Both the position numbers and the translations under genes were made by a program. Under the pieces are notes generated by a model. The model made no database searches, was not told the DNA's origin, and saw nothing but the letters and a program-made list of their open reading frames with translations. Shown here in pieces: positions 1-11,400 of a DNA stretch of 64,000 nucleotides (the first letter of the stretch is position 1; the number at the start of each line of letters is the position of its first letter). The stretch is from contig WPIO01000031.1 of the NCBI GenBank assembly GCA_009760855.2, forward strand, positions 3,210,001-3,274,000. Direction: 5' to 3'. This stretch comes from Cristatella mucedo (taxonomy: Eukaryota; Bryozoa; Phylactolaemata; Cristatellidae).

Positions 1-619
1 AAGCCAAGTCTCGTGTCGAGAGCAGTAGAATGGCTTCCCGATTGCTCAGTCGGTAGACAATGCTGTTCCGGTAGGCAATGCTGTTTCGGCAGCAAATCGT
101 TTTGCTCGAGTTTGCACGTGCTCTTCGACATGAGAACTTTCTGCTCTCAGCCACACCGTAGTCGGCCTTATGTAAATGTGCAGTTGCATATATAGTCACA
201 GTCAAAATGTAGCTTCCCTCTTACAAGAGAATCCTGACAGCTATGCAGGAGAGATGACGGAGCTGTTGTGTCTCTGATAAGTCACACCCTCTAACTGCCT
301 TGCTCCTTTTGCATTTGCTTACTAGACCGAGGGAGGTAACACCAGCGCAGAAACAGAGACCGAGGTCTTGCCTCTTTGCCTCCGTCGGCACTTGCTATCC
401 AGTCGTCCGTGGAGTCGAGTTTGGCTGGCCTCTTTATGCTAATAATAGTAATGCAGTTCTATAGCATCCTCAGAGAACTTAATCTCTTTCTAGGCACTTT
501 ACATTTACTGCTAAGGACGCATGACCCGCTGTAGCATCCTTAGCAGCTGACCTCCCGCGGCTGACCTCCTGCAGCTGCACATCTGTGCCAACCTTTGCTT
601 CTTTCTGTTAACTTTGCAG
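1..619. other. Intron sequence left of the first visible exon, with a LINE 3' end
   Basis: No open frame here resembles a domain. 424-520 is a family A LINE 3' end in minus orientation (AATAATAGTAAT tail complement followed by the conserved TTTCTAGGC...TTTACATTT box). The rest is taken as intron of the LRP11-like gene. Confidence 0.6.
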
Positions 620-3600
620 TCTCGCGCCCCTGACGTTGTAGTCGCCTTCTTAAGTGCGTGCCACCGGGGTGACACGTGCGAAGGTCTGAACACGGAGTGC
701 TCGCGCGCCGCCGGCATATGCGTCTGCAAGGACGGCTACCAGCACAAGAACGGCGTTTGTCGTAAGTACGCAAGTACAGCCGCAAGCTGAGCTGCTCGTG
801 CGTTCTTTTGGGTGCACACCCAAAGGCACGCAGTGCCGCACTTCGCTCGCACACCGCCTTCCTGGTCATGGCATGGAGTGAGAGTGCAGAGTCCTGTACC
901 CTCTCCTCATCTTTCAGGCAGCTACTAATTTTTGCCTCCTGCCCACTTATCCAGTATCGTCCATTCATCTTGTGACGTTCGATTCTGTCCTACAGCTATT
1001 TCATACGCGATTTGAGTCTCTGTGTGCGTGTGTGTGCGTGTGTGCGTGCGTGCATGCATGCGTGCGCGTGCGTGCGCGCAGCGAGCTCGAGCCGAGCCAT
1101 TAAAGCCAGTTCGCACAATCGGTTGATATTAACAAAGCTAGCATTTAGAATCTTCACAGTCTGCAACTGGGAACTCAAAGTAAGCAGTGGCAGAAGTTGG
1201 TGTGCGACCACCTAGGTAGGTTTTCGAGAGAAAAAAATATACGAGTAGAGTTACGTAGAACTGTGTTTCTGTAGCACGCTGTAGCAGGGAACAAACCGTA
1301 CGACGGCGCCGACGAAGGCAAACATTCGATTGATGGGGTTAACGGCCACTGTGCCATTAGCCAGTGACGTGCTTGCTATGCCCGAGTAAAACGGCAGGTT
1401 AAAGGCTTAGGTTGACGGCTGCGACTGATTGAGTCAAACTCGTTAAGAGATTGCCCATCTTTGGCCAGGTCGTAGTGTCGCTATGGTAGGCTAGAAATTG
1501 TTCAGTGTGTCTCGTGGTACTGGGAGGGGGTACTTGGCTATGTTGTTGGAATGTAATGTAATGTATGTAACTCCACAAAGCCATAAAGACTAAGTGGGTG
1601 TTATGCAGGAGAGTTTTGTATAGCGCACTCACAGCCTAAGCGGCTTTCGGTACGCATTCGGTGGCCAACAGACTTCATCTCACGAAACAAAGAGAAGGTG
1701 GGAAGCATAGCAGAGTCAGGAGAGCAGTTGAGATAGTGAGTAGCATAAAAATAGCAGCTCAGGACGGCTGAAAAGGATGAGCTATAGTCGGCAGGAGGAG
1801 AGTAGTTGTCGTTGCGTAAGAATTGTGGAAGCGACTTCCACAGTCTAGGACCTGCAGAGCTAAAGCTTCTTTCGCCAACGGTCTTTAAGCGGAGGATTGG
1901 AACAGCTCGAGTGCAGCCGCAGTCCGCCGGCTCGTCTAGCGATGCCACCGCACACCGCCAGCCAGCCGAGCCAGCCCTAGTGCTTCGGCTCTGTGCACGT
2001 GCTGCCCGCAGCGGTCGCCCGCACGAAGCTAGCGCCGCGGCTCTGAATAGCAGGCGAACAAGCGATCGCGGTGGCACACGCGAGCGAAAGTGTACTCTTG
2101 AGCTGTGCCGCCTTGCCCGGTATCATCGATCGCCTTGCGCACTTCCCATGGCCGGCTGCAAGCATGGCGGCGGTTGTGGCGCTGCGATTGGTCGCGAAGG
2201 CCAGCACTGCGATTGGTCGCGCAGGCCAGCGGTGCGACCCGACAACGAGCTACGAGTGCGTCAACGGCAAGGCCGACTACTCGGGCCCCGACTGCATCGC
2301 CGTGTACGACGTCTGCAACGGCATCCCCGAGTGCGCCGACGGCTCCGACGAACTCGGCTGTTCAGGTGCGGCTGCTTTCGGTTCTACCGCCGCGGTCAAT
2401 GATAGCCGCTCTGCCGCAGGGTAGTGAGGGCTCGGTAAAGCGCTTGGCACGGAAGCGGTCAGATTCAGCATCCATATTCCAGCTGAATGCTGTTTATTTA
2501 GGCTTCGTAGCGAGCGAGGGCTGCAGTGCTGCCTGCACACCGGCCGAGCGTGTCCGCCTGTCGAGAGGTTCTGCGTAATCACTCACACTATTGCAATCTG
2601 GTTTCGACACTTGAGCTTGAAGTTTCTAGGGATTAGCCAGCAGCCAGGTCGTGAACCTGCAGAGGTGGCTTGCCAGGCTTGACGTGTTCAGGCGCATCGT
2701 TGCTGAACGCAAGCCGTTGCCTATCGAGCGCTGGAGAGACTGGTTGTCTCAGATGCGCCCGGGTCCAGGCCCACTGCGTCGTAGACAACGACGTGGAGAC
2801 TCCGATTTCAGTTGCCAAGTGCTAGAGGGAACCGATCATGTTTGGCAGCTGGACAATACGGATCCGAAGCACGCAACATAAACCTTGCAAAAGTTTGTTT
2901 TTTTTGTTGAATCAGCGGTCGAGTCGTCAGTTGGCTGTGGGGGCGCGCCAGTCACCCGACCTAATTCCCACAGAGCACCTTTGTGACTGCAGCTTCGTGA
3001 GGTCCGATCTAGTCTCTGCAGCTGCTCTGGGAGAACTGTTTTGGCTGTTTTTAGTACCGCTGGCTTAGTATTTAAAGAAAGACATAAGGGGTGACTGACT
3101 TGGTAACCTGGTACGTAAATGAGTTAGTCAAAAAGGTCAGACAGGGCGGCACCTACTATTAAGTCGCATACCCTGTCAATGATAATTTTGCACCTGCAAA
3201 ATATTGAACATGCTCTTAGTATGCATGTGTGCAGAAATTGTTGATGCTTTTTATCTGGACGCTATGTTAAAACCAGTCCACCAACAGCAATCCGAATGGT
3301 CACCACATAGGGGCAGAACAAGACTTCTTGTGAAAGAGCATATGTCTCCTTGTCGTCGAGAGTTGAACCTGGGAATTCGACTTTTGAGGCCCAGCATCCC
3401 TATCAATCACCAGGTCCAGTAGACGTGCACACATGTGCGAGCGCTTGCTTGCGCGGCGTGTGCGAGCAAGCCGCCGGCTGCCCGAGCATTTCATGTTCAG
3501 TTGCGTCAGAGGGGAGCCCCGAGGCTAGTCGGTCTGTCTATGGGCACCTTAAGGACTAGAGAAAGATACTTGCTTTGTCCATGACCCACGAACAAGCCGC

Positions 3601-6600
3601 TGCTATTTTAATTGACCAGAGGGCTCTTGCATCATTCGTTTGAAACTGCCATCATGCCTGCCTGCACGAGCCGCTAGCTGCCATGGCTGTGTGCAGTGCA
3701 AGCGTGCCCCAGCCGCTCGCCGGAAGGAAGCCTGCTTGCCTATTTCTTTCAGGGGGGCAGGGAGGGAGCGATGAGTGGTGCCAGGCCACCACCTCTCGCT
3801 CGGAGGTTAATGCGTGCTTTCACTTTTCGTAGCTGTCTCTCATAGTGATTTCGAAGCGCTCGCAAATTGCAACCCTTCGCATTTTGCACCCGATTATGCC
3901 ATCTTGGCACCCGCACCACCGACGTCCCACAAGTAGCAAGCAGGCCGGCGGGTGGGTGGCCCTGCGCACACCGTGCGCACAGCACTCACGGCGCCGCTGC
4001 TTGCAGCTACGAAGGGTCCGGCGCCGGTTGAAAACACCGATGCCCCGACTCCTGCGGCGGCATCTGCCGCTGCTGGAGTCAGGGCTTCTATGCCCGAGAG
4101 GCAGCCGCCCGCCTTGGCCGGTGCGCGGCAGCAGCAGAGAGCCGGCAGCCGTGCACCGGGCAGTCGGTGGGGACACAGTCAGCCGAGCGTGGCAGCCGAC
4201 GGCGGCACGTACGATCTGCCCGGCGACGACGGCGGCGATCTGGCGGATGCGGATGTTGCTGCCTTGGCTTCCCTGCCACTCCACTGGGAACACCGACCTG
4301 GGCCCTTGCTGGCCGGCGGCGGCGGCCGCGCCAGGCCGCTCGCACTGCCAAAGGCAGGCGGGCGCACGGCCGAGCAGGACGATTACGCCGATTACGGCAG
4401 GGGCGGCGGCCATCGCCAGCTGCTGCCGGGCGTTGTCGGCGACGTCCGGTCGGGGAATGGGGATTCGATTGCCGGCGATGCCGGGATGCTTCAGCTGTGG
4501 CCGAGCAGAGCGAAAGCCCACGACGATCGCTACGACTCGCTCGGCTACGGTGTCGCTGCTGCGCCTGGCTACTACCAACGCCAGCAGCAGCAGTCTCCCC
4601 GGAAGCCCGTGCCGCTGCGGCCATTAGAAGATCGGTACGCAGCCCACCGTGTCAGGCCGCTGCCAGCCGCCGCCGCAGAGCCAGAGCTGAACGACTATCT
4701 GGACGAATTAAAGCCGCCGAGCCTGGCCCGTGGGCGAGGAGTCTGGCCTCCGCCGCCTGCTGCCGAAGCAGCGGACGACCGTCCGCACTCGCACGCGCCG
4801 GCCGACGCCGACGAAGGCTGGCTGACCGACCACGGACGCAAACCGGGAAACGCTGCGAAAGCGGCGCCTGCCGTGCAGGCCCCCGACGACCCCGGCCAGC
4901 GTCGAGTCGATGGCCCCTCCGCCGCCGCCGAACGTCTTCTCACCGAGCCGCCCGATCGTATCCAGGGTAAACTTAAGTGTCGTGTCGTGTCGCCGAATCG
5001 TCTGCTCCCTCCATCATCGTTGCGTCCCTGTGGTCGTGAGTCGTCTCTGCTGACGCCGGCATGTCGTATCGGTGTGCTGCTCGCGTGGTGCCAACGGGCA
5101 GGGACCGGACAGGAGGAAGTGACAGGAGGCGGGAAGGGGCATAGGAGGAAGTGAGGGTTTGCGCACTATGGCTCGGCCTCTCGGGCCGACCGAGGGGCTC
5201 GCATTTTGCCAGCACTCAACATCTGTCACCACTCGAGCCTGTGCATCCCTCAGCTGTGCAATCGTGTCTGCTGTGCAATCGTGTCTGCTGCACGATTCTG
5301 ACAGAAACAAGCTCCGACTCATTTAGCTGCAGCGCCTCCTCGATCACGCAAAGTTCGCCTATCGGGCGCAGGTACACAGCATGCTGGTGTGTGCACGAAC
5401 ACACGTGTGTGTGCCCGCTTTGCCGGAAGGGAGCAGTGATCTGGGCACCTGCTGAGTCAGCTGGATGCAGAAGAACTAGTCACGTGCGCTGCATGCCTTA
5501 GGTTGTGCCCGGCATGCTCGAATCGCCACGGAATGGCCGGTCGAATCGCCGGAATGAACGGCAGCCGAGGCGCCGAAGTCGCACTTGGGGCGACGTTACC
5601 TGGATCCCATTGGTGGCGGCCCGATACTGTAGACAGTTCTCGTCGGGAGGGCACCCCCCCCCGGACTGCAAGTGTGCTCGTGCATTGCAGCAGCATGCAG
5701 TAAACCTGCCATAGCTAGCTGTCGTAGCTAGCTGTCGTAGCTAGCTGTATAAGCAGGCTCTAGAACTGCACGCTTTGCCTGCCACGACCGCCGGCTTTCT
5801 CGTCTGAGGCATCGCGCTGTTGCTGCTGCTGCTGCCGCCGCCGCTGCAAGTGCTACCCGCCGCCGGTGCTTTGCACCAGCCATGCACGCCCGAGGCAGTG
5901 GCAGCAGCTCGCCTTGGCTCACAGCCACCGTGCTCGTCGGTCGGTGCTCGGGGCCTCGTTCGACTCGTGCGGCCTTGCTGTCTTCCTGCGACCGGATGCA
6001 CGGTCGACCCACACGCGCCGGGTTAGAGCCCTGTAGCGGGTAGCTCTTCGTTGTCTGCTGCATGCTCTAAGCACGACACGCGTGTAGCCGTGTGCCCGCT
6101 GGCTGGTGTGCTGTGTGCCACCGCCGCCGCCAGTCCTCGCTTCTGCTCTCACAGCCGCCGGCTGCGTCTTCGCTTGACCCCCAATGCAACCTCGCCCCGG
6201 GGGTGGGGAGGCGGGAAGGCAGCGCCACGCGAAAGTTTTTGGCAATGCCGTGCGCCTCACAGCTCACTTACGGCTGACGGTCGTTTACAGAAGGTGCTGC
6301 CTGGCAAGTGAGCACCAGTGCCGACGATCGCGCCGCCGCAGCTGCGCTGGCTCCTCATGCTTCCGGCTCATGTAAGTGCCGCCTTGCCGCCGGGAGCAGC
6401 TGGCAGCTGCAGGCCCCGGTGAGCGAGCGAAAGCTGCTGCAGCGGCACTGCAGCACTGAAGCGGCCTCTGTGCCAAGCCGTGCACTTGTGCTCTCCATCC
6501 CTGCGACTCGACTCGCTACGCTCGGATCGGAGCTCTTCTTTCCTACCTCCCTTCCCCCAACTCGCCCTCCCCAAAGGGAGCCAGCTCTCTGCAGCCGTCT

Positions 6601-7052
6601 CGCCCTGCGCACTTGCAGCTGCTGCGACGCCGGTCGCGAATGGGCAGCAGTCGGCGACGACTCGTCAGCCAGCCGCCGGAGAGGCGCACGGCGCCGCCGC
6701 CGCCGAGCGGAAGCCGCCAGGGATGGCCGCCTCGCCATCGCCGCAGCCGCTGATGCAATCGACCGCCCAGCCGGACGCTGTGCACGCTAGCTCCGCCGAC
6801 AGTGCCGTCACCGCAGTCCGGCTGCTTGGGGCTGTGCAGCAGGATGCTGCCATGACAACGGCAGCGGCACAGCGCGCCAGCGCCTTGGCCGCGCTCGTGC
6901 TCAGCTCGCTGCTCGCCCTGGCGCTCGTCGCCTTCGGCGTGCGCCGCTGCGCGGTGGGCAGCTCGCGAGCTGCCCTCGTGCACAAGGTGAAGGCCATGGG
7001 TTGGGCAGACAAGGGTGACGCCGACTACTTGGTCAACGGCATGTATCTCTGA
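620..7052 (+). CDS. LRP11-like single-pass membrane protein (EGF + LDLRA), 3' part, four exons
   Basis: Exons are 620-761, 2225-2365, 4007-4966 and 6595-7052. All three junctions are phase 1 with GT-AG borders (GTAAGT, GTGCGG, GTAAAC donors; CAG acceptors), and together they encode 566 residues before the TGA. Exon 1 encodes an EGF-like module (CHRGDTCEG...CVCKDGY...NGVC). Exon 2 encodes a six-cysteine LDL-receptor class A module with the calcium cage CADGSDELGC. Exon 3 is a roughly 320-residue Pro/Ala/Asp-rich stalk without cysteines. Exon 4 encodes a transmembrane helix (nt 6882-6941, Leu/Ala/Val-rich) and a 36-residue cytoplasmic tail ending DADYLVNGMYL. LDLRA followed by a TM helix and a short tail resembles LRP11/KIAA0319-type receptors, which usually carry MANSC and PKD domains N-terminally; those would lie left of the window. 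Membership is inferred from architecture and tail, so the name is tentative. It converges on KIZ, with stop codons 1.39 kb apart. Confidence 0.78.
1012..1082. repeat. (TG)n/(GC)n microsatellite
   Basis: Alternating purine-pyrimidine tract (GTGTGTGCGTG, then GCATGCATGCGTGCGCGTGC) in the first visible intron. Confidence 0.9.
1535..1905 (-). mobile_element. Family B LINE, 3' end fragment
   Basis: On the minus strand this reads the C-terminal segment shared by all family B copies in the window (FSSAGPRLWKSLPQFLRND, then NCSPDSAMLPTFSLFRE), followed by the family's 3' UTR. It lies in the intron between the EGF and LDLRA exons, antisense to the gene. Confidence 0.85.
2183..2232 (+). repeat. 25-bp tandem duplication over the LDLRA-exon acceptor
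   Basis: Two adjacent 25-bp copies (2183-2207 and 2208-2232) begin TGCGATTGGTCGCG and differ at three positions. Each contains an AG that could act as a 3' splice site (2198-2199 and 2223-2224). Only the second keeps the phase with the EGF exon, because the copies are offset by 25 nt. Confidence 0.85.
2366..4006 (+). other. Intron between LDLRA exon and stalk exon
   Basis: A 1641-nt intron defined by the flanking phase-1 exons. I see no conserved domain, RNA gene or repeat copy in it; the short open frames have no supporting splice signals. Confidence 0.6.
4967..6594 (+). other. Intron before the transmembrane exon
   Basis: A 1628-nt GC-rich intron. A long pyrimidine tract (6531-6575) precedes the acceptor at 6592-6594. 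An in-phase alternative acceptor at 6575-6576 would add six codons. 5717-5750 holds three copies of GTAGCTAGCT. Confidence 0.6.
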
Positions 7053-7290
7053 CGGCCCGAGCCTGAAAATTCGCTAGCCTAGTCGCTAGTTGCACTAACA
7101 GCTCTTTTGTCTGAACCCGGTACCCCCATAGCTCGCTTTCAGAGTGCCCGTGGCTTGAGAAGCCGCAAGCAGGCACTCTGGGCGTGGCTCTGCTGACCGT
7201 CTGGGGTCAAGAGCGCAGCTGCCGCCGACGTCGTGGGCGGGGCGGCAGCTGAACTCTCTCTCTCTCTGTCTCTCTCTCTCTGTCTCTCTC

Positions 7291-7384
<94 letters not shown>

Positions 7385-8443
7385 GCTTTCTCACCACCTC
7401 CCTCTCTCTCTCTCTCTCATCATACGCTGTCGTTTCTCACAGCCGACGCTTTGCTATCTCTCACCAGGGAGTGGACTGTGCAATCTTAAAAGCAAGCTTC
7501 ATTCCTTATATGATGTGGCAGGCCAGCTCGGTCTGGACAGAAATCCGTTCAATGCGAGAGGAAGCAACGGTCCGCCACGCCCAATGCTGGTGCACTGGCA
7601 GTGCTAATTTTTTTCTCTTTTTGTCGTCCTATTGTGAGCTTCGCGTGGCTGCTATTGGCTGTCGCCGATTGTGAGTCGAGCGCTGCTCCTCCCCCCCCCC
7701 TGCGGGTGAGCAGTGGGCGGGCTCCATGCCGTGACCGGCCTCGGAGAGCGAACACCTTTTATTGCTCTACCACTACGATATTTTACTATACTGTCAGTGT
7801 CATTAGGCTGATTGCTCGCCCTGTGAGCGCTGCCACTTCTTTTAACCGAATTTTTTTTTTCAAAGAACGCCGCTCGCACGGCATCTGCTGTCAGCAACCG
7901 TGCGTCCTGTAGCGCTATGGTCATAAGTCGTATTTGGTGGGGTATTTCGTGACCTACAGAATAACGGAATGTGATCTCGTGCACCCACTATCTAAATGTC
8001 GTACCCTGTAGCCCTTGGAATGTGCTCTATGTGCGTGCTAGTCATACAAATCATACTTAGGAGCCACACGACGACCGAACGTCGCACGACTGCGGTGCTA
8101 TTTGAAAGCAAACCGCCTGTCATCGACAATATACATCGTTGTTCCACAGTTTAGCTTAGGCAGGCAGCGCATATTGTCTTTTCGGTCGTACGCGCTGGTG
8201 GCTTTGCCCGTCAATGCAAATACAGTTTGTCGTGTTCACGTGACGTGCCGGATTACAATGTGGCTCGAGCCTGGTTTGCTGCTTACACACATGCGGCAGT
8301 GCAGTTCTGCTTTTGAGGCGCCCGGTGACGCCTAGCAGCCGTTTTGAGTGCAGGCCCTTTCGAAGCAATGACGAATTTCGGGCTCCCAATGTCGATGCGC
8401 ATGTCCGTGCTCGTTCATCGTCAGCTGTATGCCCCCCTCCGTG
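7053..8443. other. Intergenic region between convergent LRP11-like and KIZ genes
   Basis: Holds both 3' UTRs and the (CT)n tract. An AATAAA hexamer reads on the minus strand at 7758-7763, about 680 nt past the KIZ stop, and is a candidate poly(A) signal for KIZ. No AATAAA is evident on the plus strand soon after 7052. Confidence 0.5.
7254..7381. repeat. (CT)n microsatellite
   Basis: About 128 bp of near-perfect CT dinucleotides with a few TG interruptions at the left, in the intergenic space between the two convergent genes. Confidence 0.95.
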
Positions 8444-11400
8444 TCAGCCATAGAAGTCGAAATCGTCATCGTCGAACATCGGCGTGTTGCTTTTCAACGG
8501 AGCAGCGCCGCCCGACTTGGCAGCTCCCTGCTGCTGGGCATCTTCTGCGTCGCTCTCTGTGTCCGATCCACGGAAGTTTGCTGCAGCAGCATCACGCCCG
8601 AAAGTTGCTCGGTGAGCGCAACTAGCAGAGGCATTAATTAGCTCGATGCAGCGATGAGAGGCAGGCATTGGACTGTTAGAGGCCGCCGTGCCCCGCCCCC
8701 ACCAGCCATACCGAGTCGTTCGCCAACGCACACAGACGAGGCAGAACTCGATAACGGTTACATACACGCACACACACTCACACTTAAAGAGCTGCCACAG
8801 AGCGGCGACCAGCTCCTGGATTTCTGCATTCGTATGTGGTTCAGCGTTGGCTGTACAAGGCTGCACACCGAGCTACCAGTGGCTGGCTAGGCAGCCTAAA
8901 CGCCTCACTTCGAGGTAGATCTAAATGCAGCCCCTCCCCCCCCCCAGGTGTGTAGGAGCTTGGATTGTGCATGCCTACATGTGTGCGTGCCTCTGCGGCA
9001 GATGGGTCACCAGATTGGGAGAATGCATGCTGCTGCAGAGATTGTAGGGCCGAATGACTCATGCATGGTGCGGAGGCAACAACCGAGAAAAAGCCTGCAC
9101 ACAGCTTGCAGGAATCAGGTGGACAATGTCGTCACAGCAGACACTAATGTGGAATGATCCAAGAAAAGACTGCCAAAAAAGGACTTTTGTGTTATCGTCA
9201 AAATGTTGTGCAGGTAGGCAGGTGCAACCAGTTGTAAGTTGTGCAGACCAGCAACTTGCTGGCTTCGAGAAGGCTTGGCAAGGGTGCCGACGAGCGCAGG
9301 AGTAGAGGCGGGGCAGAGGGAAACACTGCCTGTGGCACGAGGGTGCAGATCAGAGATCGTTTCTTGTGTAGGCTTACGCCGAGTACGCACTGCACAGGGG
9401 GAGAGAGAGAGTAGAGCGACAGACAGAGAGAGGGGAGGGAGGGAGAGACAGAGAGAGGGGAGAAGATGCTAGAAGGTAAGCGACTGAAGAGAGAGTAGGA
9501 GAGAGAGAGGGAGGTGGTGAGTGAGGAGTGAGCAACAGAGAGAGAGAGAGAGAGAGAGAGCAAAGAGAGAGAGAGAGAGAGAGAGAGGAGGAGATGACAG
9601 GGACAAGAGTAGTGCTAAGTCATCAGCTGCTGCTACTGAGTATAAATTGAACGGGTGCTGGACAGCTCACTTCATCCTCTGCTCCCTTGATCGCCTCCCC
9701 CCCCCCCGGCCCCCCGTCAGCTGGGGGTGTGGAGTGCTTTAGGAGCCGGTTGCTCAGCAGCCGCGCCATGTGTATATATGCTGTCCGCGGATCATAGCCT
9801 TGCAGCAAAGTGCTCGCCCGCGCACTTGACGACGTACGTCGTCGGTCTGAGTGATTCGGTTTTCCTGTACTCACCAATTCTAATGCTTGCCGAGAATCGA
9901 GGCGTCACGCCCGTACCGGTGCTGTTGCCGCCGCTGCTAGCCGTTGCACTTGCGGTCACGGTCTGCATCGAGCTCGTGGCGCCAGCCACTGCCGCAGCGG
10001 CGACGCTGCCTGTGCTGCCAAGCGTAGAGACAGTTGGACGGCTGGTCCTGCGAACGGTGGGCCGCACGCGGCCAGTTCATGATCAATCTTGAGTCAGGTG
10101 TGTGCCGCAGGGAGTGGGGGACGCTGGAGCAGTTGCGGCCATGCAGCTACGTGTGCAGCCGAGCATTAATCTGGTCCGGTGCTCGTGCAGGGCTGCAGCA
10201 TCGATGCCAACTGTGCAGCGACATCCGAGGCAGTGCACGATGCAGCCCTAGTTAATAATAGGGTCGGGCACGGGGTTGTGTGGTGGAGTAGGGATCTTGC
10301 GACTGGGAGACACAATTCATTTTCCACATTTAGATCCTCGTTTGCAGCGAAACCCACGTTTGACAACGGAGATCTCTCGGGTCCTATTTGAATCGCTCCA
10401 ATTCGGATTTCCGCCGAGTATAAAATTTCGTCAAAAACTTTTACTGGGGCTCACACGCGCGCGCAAACAGAGCAGTTCGAAAAACCAGGCATCCCACTGC
10501 CACCTCACCGAGCCGCCGAGTAGAGGCTAGACTCAGACGGCAGACTCGGTACTGCCTGCAGCATACTGACTGGCCACTGGTCTCAGGAAGACATGTGGCA
10601 GACGCTTGACCTTGAACGAGTATTGTTGGTTCGGTGGCAGCGTGCCAGGAACAGCTAACCACCGAACAGCTAACTTCACGACGAGCGGCTTCCAAGTAAG
10701 TACAAGCGAGACGAAAAACGCCATTGATCTCGGACGATGGCTAGGAGCACAGCTGAACTGCTCACAACTGCTGCTGCAGTGCAGCAGGCAAACGAAAACC
10801 GCAGGCATTTCGCACAGAAGAATTCGGAAGCAGCGGCTGTACCCGGAGAAACAGAATGAATCTGAGTAAATGTGTCAGTGTTTGCAAGGTATCGTCGTGA
10901 ACTGTTTGCAGCAATGTCAGAGCCATTATGTCCAGAAAATTTTAGTCGGTGTTCAAGGGACACTTGTCATACTGCAACTGCTCTCTGTCTTAGCAACGGC
11001 ATGCAACGATCGTGGGAATGCGACTCTGTATTTCTCAATACACCTAACAACGCTCCCCCGCCCCAGTCAGCTACAATACGTCGAATAATAAACTGAAATT
11101 CGGTCTTTCAAGCATTAGGTCCTGGATGTTGGCCAACTTCTTTTTAATTAAACGACTATAATATACGAGAATTATGCTCCACGAAACCTTGGATGAATGG
11201 ATGGAATGGGCGACTCAGTGAGCTCTTATTTGGAGGTTGTATGCAGTGAGGCTATCTTCGAGTGTGCCTCGTAGAGTCTGGCTATGTACTCTTCGACGAC
11301 CGCCTGACGTTTCGGAGTATTATTTTCATGGCAGTCATCGTCCTTTTATATCGCTGTCTAAGGTAAGGTTGTTTGTCTAGCCTATGCTGCTGTGCCGCTA

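Noticed and set aside
1806-2402. 198-codon plus frame across the LDLRA exon
   Set aside because: A different frame from the phase-supported LDLRA reading, and it overlaps a LINE B antisense fragment.
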